Of a stretch of 64,000 bases of DNA, positions 60,359 to 64,000 are shown piece by piece (positions within the stretch are counted from its first letter, which is position 1; the number at the start of each line of letters is the position of its first letter). Position numbers and translations under genes: made by a program. The DNA is from Vibrio kanaloae (GTDB lineage Bacteria; Pseudomonadota; Gammaproteobacteria; Enterobacterales; Vibrionaceae): assembly GCF_024347535.1 (NCBI RefSeq), contig NZ_AP025497.1:2294001-2358000 (forward strand), written 5' to 3'. The notes under the pieces were generated by a model. The model worked only from the letters and a program-made list of their open reading frames with translations, ran no database searches and had not been told where the DNA came from.

Positions 60359-60916
60359 TTAAACTTCCATCAACTCTTTTTCTTTAGTTGCTAAAACTTC
60401 ATCTACGTTCTTAACCGCAGCGTCAGTTAGCTTTTGAATTTCGTCTTGTGCTTTACGATCTTCGTCTTCAGAGATTTCTTTATCTTTAAGAAGCGCTTTT
60501 AGATCGCCATTCGCGTCACGACGGATATTACGGATAGCAACACGGCCACCTTCAGCTTCGCCACGAACAATTTTTACGAGGTCTTTACGACGCTCTTCCG
60601 TTAGCGGTGGAAGTGGAACACGAATAACTGTACCAGCTGACATAGGGTTTAAACCCAGGTCAGATGTCATGATCGCTTTTTCTACTAGAGGCGTCAGTGT
60701 TTTATCAAACACTGTAATTGCTAGTGTTCGCGCATCTTCTGCAATCACGTTCGCCACTTGAGTCAAAGGCGTTGGTGCACCGTAGTACTCCACAGTAATG
60801 CCAGAAAGTAAGCTAGGGTGAGCACGACCCGTACGAATCTTTTGCAGGCTGTTTTTTAGTGCATCAACACTTTTTACCATGCGCTCTTGAGCGTCTTTTT
60901 TAATTTCGTTAATCAC
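60359..60916 (-). CDS. frr: Ribosome recycling factor
   Basis: Splits post-termination ribosomes with EF-G. 185 aa. The start is GTG at 60916 ([13 protein letters not shown]), preceded by AAGGTG at ideal spacing; the longer reading to 60946 is not family-like. Motifs [16 protein letters not shown] and [18 protein letters not shown] ([19 protein letters not shown]) are present. Downstream of pyrH. Confidence 0.95.
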   Translation of the reverse strand: MINEIKKDAQERMVKSVDALKNSLQKIRTGRAHPSLLSGITVEYYGAPTPLTQVANVIAEDARTLAITVFDKTLTPLVEKAIMTSDLGLNPMSAGTVIRVPLPPLTEERRKDLVKIVRGEAEGGRVAIRNIRRDANGDLKALLKDKEISEDEDRKAQDEIQKLTDAAVKNVDEVLATKEKELMEV

Positions 60917-61014
60917 AATTTCACCTTGATTATGTTCTTTCTTCAAGAAAGCTTTTTATTTGGAGTGATAAGGATAAGCTTACTGAAGTACAACACATCA
61001 GTAAGCCCGAAAAA

Positions 61015-61746
61015 TTAGTCAGCGTCGCTGATTAATGTACCTTCAGTTTCACCCATAACCACGCGACGTAGTGCGCCTGGTTTATTCATGTTAAATACAC
61101 GGATTGGCATTTTGTGATCACGTGCTAGCGTAAATGCAGCCAAATCCATTACTTTAAGTTCTTTATCAAGAACTGTATTGTAAGACAACGTATCATACAG
61201 CTCTGCTTCTGGGTTTGCTACAGGGTCAGCAGTAAATACACCATCTACCTTTGTCGCTTTTAGAACGACGTCAGCTTCGATTTCGATACCACGTAAACAT
61301 GCAGCAGAATCCGTAGTAAAGAATGGGTTACCAGTACCAGCAGAGAAGATCACAACACGACCTTGACGTAGTTGACTGATTGCGTCTGCCCAATTGTAGT
61401 CGTCACACACACCTTTAAGAGGGATTGCTGACATTACACGTGCATTCACATAAGCACGGTGTAGAGCGTCACGCATTGCAAGGCCGTTCATTACCGTTGC
61501 AAGCATACCCATGTGGTCACCAACAACGCGATTCATACCGGCTTCAGCAAGACCAGCACCGCGGAAAAGGTTACCGCCACCGATAACAACACCGACTTGA
61601 ACACCTAGTTCAACCAATTCTTTTACTTCTTGAGCCATACGATCCAAGATCGTCGGGTCAATACCAAAACCTTCTTCGCCTTGTAGTGCTTCACCGCTAA
61701 GTTTTAACAGAATACGTTGATACGCTGGTTTAGGGTTCGTAGTCAT
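61015..61746 (-). CDS. pyrH: UMP kinase
   Basis: Phosphorylates UMP to UDP; amino-acid-kinase fold, hexameric, GTP-activated and UTP-inhibited in relatives. 243 aa. [18 protein letters not shown], the [18 protein letters not shown] loop and the [15 protein letters not shown] motif are clear. GGAAGGTAA precedes the start. Between tsf and frr; a tsf terminator upstream suggests an extra promoter for pyrH-frr. Confidence 0.97.
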   Translation of the reverse strand: MTTNPKPAYQRILLKLSGEALQGEEGFGIDPTILDRMAQEVKELVELGVQVGVVIGGGNLFRGAGLAEAGMNRVVGDHMGMLATVMNGLAMRDALHRAYVNARVMSAIPLKGVCDDYNWADAISQLRQGRVVIFSAGTGNPFFTTDSAACLRGIEIEADVVLKATKVDGVFTADPVANPEAELYDTLSYNTVLDKELKVMDLAAFTLARDHKMPIRVFNMNKPGALRRVVMGETEGTLISDAD

Positions 61747-61856
61747 GGAGTTTACCTTCCAAAGAGTTGTGATTAACAGTCATGGATAAAAACTGAAGAT
61801 GTCAGTTCGCATTCATAACCGCTAACATTGCGAGCAAAAAATAAGTCACTATTCAT

Positions 61857-61890
61857 AAAAAGACCGCAGCAATTGCCACGGTCTTTTTTC
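61857..61890 (-). terminator. Intrinsic terminator of tsf
   Basis: 9-bp stem AAAAGACCG/CGGTCTTTT with loop containing CAATTG, U-run on the minus strand, 20 bases after the tsf stop. Confidence 0.87.
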
Positions 61891-61907
61891 AAACAATACG
61901 CTAAGGA

Positions 61908-62753
61908 TTAACCTTTTTGTACCGCTGCAACTTCGTCAGCGAAGCTCATTTCAGCAGTTTTCTCGATGCCTTCACCAACTTCTAGACGTACGAAGCTAGA
62001 TACTGAAGCGCCTTTCTCTTTAAGAATAGCGCCAACAGTTTGCTTAGGCTCCATGATGAAAGCTTGACCAGTTAGAGAGATTTCGCCCGTGAATTTCTTC
62101 ATGCGGCCAACAACCATTTTCTCTGCGATTTCAGCTGGCTTGCCTTCGTTCATAGCGATTTCAACTTGAACTGCTTTCTCTTTAGCAACTACGTCTGCAG
62201 GTACGTCTTCTGGGTTTAGGAACTCAGGACGTGATGCAGCAACGTGCATTGCAACGTGCTTAAGCGTTTCAGCTTCGCCTTCACCAGCAACAACAACACC
62301 GATTTTCTCGCCGTGACGGTAAGAAGCTAGTGCAACACCTTCAACGAATTGTACGCGACGGATGTTGATATTTTCACCGATTTTAGTTACTAGTGCGATA
62401 CGCGCTTCTTCAAATTTAGCTTGAAGATCAGCGATTTCTAGACGTTCTGCTAGAGCAACTTCAGCAACTTCGTTAGCGAATGCAAGGAAACCTGCATCTT
62501 TAGCTACGAAATCAGTTTGGCAGTTAACTTCAAGAAGAGCAGCTGCGCCGTTTGCTTCTTTGATGATGATTGCGCCTTCAGCAGCAACATTACCAGCTTT
62601 TTTAGCTGCTTTTGCTGCGCCAGATTTACGCATGTTTTCAATTGCTAGCTCGATGTCGCCTTCAGCAGCAACAAGCGCTTTTTTACATTCCATCATGCCC
62701 GCAGCTGTGCGTTCACGAAGTTCTTTAACTAGAGCTGCAGTTACAGTTGCCAT
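61908..62753 (-). CDS. tsf: Elongation factor Ts
   Basis: Nucleotide exchange factor of EF-Tu. 281 aa. The N-terminal UBA-like part ([21 protein letters not shown]), the conserved [10 protein letters not shown] and the core domain are present. GAGGAA precedes the start. Second gene of rpsB-tsf, with an attenuator hairpin in between. Highly expressed codon use. Confidence 0.98.
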   Translation of the reverse strand: MATVTAALVKELRERTAAGMMECKKALVAAEGDIELAIENMRKSGAAKAAKKAGNVAAEGAIIIKEANGAAALLEVNCQTDFVAKDAGFLAFANEVAEVALAERLEIADLQAKFEEARIALVTKIGENINIRRVQFVEGVALASYRHGEKIGVVVAGEGEAETLKHVAMHVAASRPEFLNPEDVPADVVAKEKAVQVEIAMNEGKPAEIAEKMVVGRMKKFTGEISLTGQAFIMEPKQTVGAILKEKGASVSSFVRLEVGEGIEKTAEMSFADEVAAVQKG

Positions 62754-62783
62754 TCTCTATTCCTCAGTAAATTCTAAAAAAGA

Positions 62784-62817
62784 TAAAAAACAGGGGCCTC
62801 ATTAATTGGCCCCTGAT
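62784..62817 (-). terminator. Attenuator/terminator between rpsB and tsf
   Basis: 8-bp stem CAGGGGCC/GGCCCCTG (62791-62798 with 62808-62815) followed by TTTTTT on the minus strand, in the 138-base rpsB-tsf gap. Confidence 0.85.
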
Positions 62818-62891
62818 ATTGACTGTATTCAGTTCCTCAAGCCATCTATTATGATTACTTAATGTGAACTAAATATGGCTCAGAGCCGCTA

Positions 62892-63623
62892 TTATTCAGC
62901 TTCTACAAAACCGTCTTTTTCAGCAGCTACAGCAGCAACATCTTTGTTACGACCTTCTTTAACCGCGTCTGCAGCAGCATTTAGGTAAAGCTGTACTGCA
63001 CGGATTGCATCATCGTTACCTGGGATAACGAAGTCAACGCCGTCTGGGTTAGAGTTAGTATCAACAATAGCGTAAACTGGGATACCTAGGTTGTTTGCTT
63101 CTTTAACTGCGATGTGTTCGTGATCAGCATCGATTACGAATAGAGCGTCTGGTAGGCCGCCCATGTTCTTGATACCACCAAGAGACTTCTCTAGCTTCTC
63201 CATTTCGCGAGTACGCATTAGAGCTTCTTTCTTAGTAAGCTTGTCGAAAGTACCGTCTTGAGCTTGCGCTTCAAGTTCTTTCAGACGCTTAATAGACTGA
63301 CGAACAGTTTTGTAGTTCGTTAGCATACCGCCTAACCAGCGGTTGTTAACGTAGAACTGGTTGCTGTTGATAGCAGCTTCTTTAACAGCTTCAGATGCAG
63401 CGCGCTTAGTACCAACAAAAAGAACTTTACCTTTCTTCTCGCCAACTTTAGCGATTTCAGCTAGAGCGTCGTTGAACATTGGTACAGTTTTTTCTAGGTT
63501 GATGATATGTACTTTGTTACGAGCACCAAAGATGAATGGCTTCATTTTTGGGTTCCAGTAACGAGTTTGGTGACCGAAGTGAACACCAGCTTTAAGCATA
63601 TCGCGCATTGATACAGTTGCCAT
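62892..63623 (-). CDS. rpsB: 30S ribosomal protein S2
   Basis: Small-subunit protein; 243 aa class. The N-terminus [27 protein letters not shown] and the central [14 protein letters not shown] are diagnostic. The frame continues to 63656, but the start at 63623 fits the family and has AGAGGA upstream. Long leader with structured RNA upstream. First gene of the rpsB-to-tilS run. Confidence 0.98.
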   Translation of the reverse strand: MATVSMRDMLKAGVHFGHQTRYWNPKMKPFIFGARNKVHIINLEKTVPMFNDALAEIAKVGEKKGKVLFVGTKRAASEAVKEAAINSNQFYVNNRWLGGMLTNYKTVRQSIKRLKELEAQAQDGTFDKLTKKEALMRTREMEKLEKSLGGIKNMGGLPDALFVIDADHEHIAVKEANNLGIPVYAIVDTNSNPDGVDFVIPGNDDAIRAVQLYLNAAADAVKEGRNKDVAAVAAEKDGFVEAE

Positions 63624-63814
63624 TTTAAAATCCTCTATGGGGTTAGGCCTCCACATCCCCCATGAATCCGACCCCTAACAACTAACCACTTTTCAGCCGT
63701 TATCTGCGTTGTTGAGGCACCCCGGAACATGTGTCGGAATGTGTGTGATTTAAAGAAATAAGTTAGTGGACACAAGCTTGCTTCGCCAATTGGAGAAAAC
63801 AGTCCTGACGTCCG
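63624..63814 (-). promoter_or_regulatory. rpsB mRNA leader, probable S2 autoregulatory element
   Basis: About 190-base leader. Just before the Shine-Dalgarno, GGGG (63639-63642) can pair with CCCC (63657-63660), and a GTTAGG stretch on the leader (63674-63679) is complementary to CCTAAC (63642-63647), giving alternative pairings. S2-mediated feedback on the rpsB leader is established in gammaproteobacteria; the match here is by position and structure, not by alignment. Confidence 0.6.
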
Positions 63815-63820
63815 GCGCGC

Positions 63821-63829
63821 TTTATACCA
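63821..63829 (-). promoter_or_regulatory. Extended -10 promoter of rpsB
   Basis: On the minus strand TGGTATAAA, an extended -10 (TGN + TATAAA), followed by the GC-rich discriminator GCGCGCC. This arrangement is typical of stringently controlled translation-machinery promoters. No strong -35 is seen at 17 bases; TTGCTA lies further upstream. Confidence 0.65.
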
Positions 63830-64000
63830 TATTTTGTCTATCTGTGGCTAGCAAAAATTCTAAAAATGGCAACGACTATAATGAACGTTATCATCCGTTT
63901 TTACCTATAAATAGCGGCCTAAACCATTCACATCAACATCATCAAACAGAACGTTATTAACTTAGTTTGGAGTGTTTCCACCAGCATTGAATGGGTATGG

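Noticed and set aside
63766..63960. 64-codon plus-strand ORF near the end of the window
   Set aside because: It overlaps the rpsB promoter on the other strand, and its composition is not protein-like.

Overview
The window is chromosomal DNA from a gammaproteobacterium of the genus Vibrio. The evidence is the protein set (Vibrio-type flagellins, FadE, an OmpH/Skp and BamA set, and DUF2956, DUF2897, DUF2066 and TIGR03503 proteins typical of Vibrionaceae and relatives), moderate GC content and gene order. A Splendidus-clade Vibrio is a guess from overall feel, not something the sequence proves. Almost all of it is core genome. I see no insertion sequence, prophage, integron, CRISPR array, tRNA or rRNA gene.

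Layout. (1) 1-4.1 kb, plus strand: cysK, then the PTS phosphorelay ptsH-ptsI-crr, with hairpins between the three pts genes. (2) 4.3-7.1 kb, minus: two paralogous flagellin genes, each with its own sigma-28 type promoter. (3) 7.1-9.4 kb: a DyP peroxidase with a DUF2919 membrane protein, then two small envelope proteins. (4) 9.5-13.3 kb: the most accessory-looking part, with a universal stress protein, an M14-family aspartoacylase-like deacylase plus RimK ATP-grasp ligase pair, and a small winged-helix protein. (5) 13.5-19.6 kb: yffB-dapE, an M15 carboxypeptidase, DUF2897, then bamC-dapA (minus) and gcvR-bcp (plus). (6) 19.7-29.9 kb: a PerM-like transporter with a TusA-like protein, bepA-arsC-wrbA-DUF2069, DUF2066, and the pyrimidine/purine block uraA, upp, purM, purN. 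(7) 29.9-42.7 kb: class II amidotransferase-gmhA, fadE, a TIGR03503 protein, dnaQ/rnhA, yafS, gloB, mltD-YIP1, yafD, glnB and a small cytochrome c. (8) 42.7-63.6 kb, all minus: the classic translation/envelope cluster, transcribed rpsB-tsf-pyrH-frr-uppS-cdsA-dxr-rseP-bamA-skp-lpxD-fabZ-lpxA-lpxB-rnhB-dnaE-accA-tilS. The last 377 bases hold the rpsB promoter and leader.

How the genes work together. Carbon uptake signalling (EI, HPr, EIIA-Glc), nitrogen signalling (PII/GlnB), cysteine and lysine/diaminopimelate synthesis (cysK, dapA, dapE), nucleotide synthesis and salvage (purM, purN, upp, uraA) and fatty acid oxidation (fadE) sit beside outer-membrane building functions: lipid A (lpxA, B, D), BAM complex (bamA, bamC, Skp, BepA), isoprenoid carrier lipid (dxr, uppS), phospholipid (cdsA, accA, fabZ), core LPS (gmhA) and murein turnover (mltD, M15). 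Several regulatory sites can be read directly: a PurR box before purM, a FadR box over the fadE promoter, sigma-28 promoters before both flagellins, an extended -10 promoter with a GC-rich discriminator before rpsB, and many intrinsic terminators or intra-operon hairpins.

I found no clearly new multi-gene system. The best candidates for further work are the RimK/deacylase/stress-protein neighbourhood, the isolated flagellin pair, a single-cysteine Bcp, and the run of hairpins inside the essential envelope operon.
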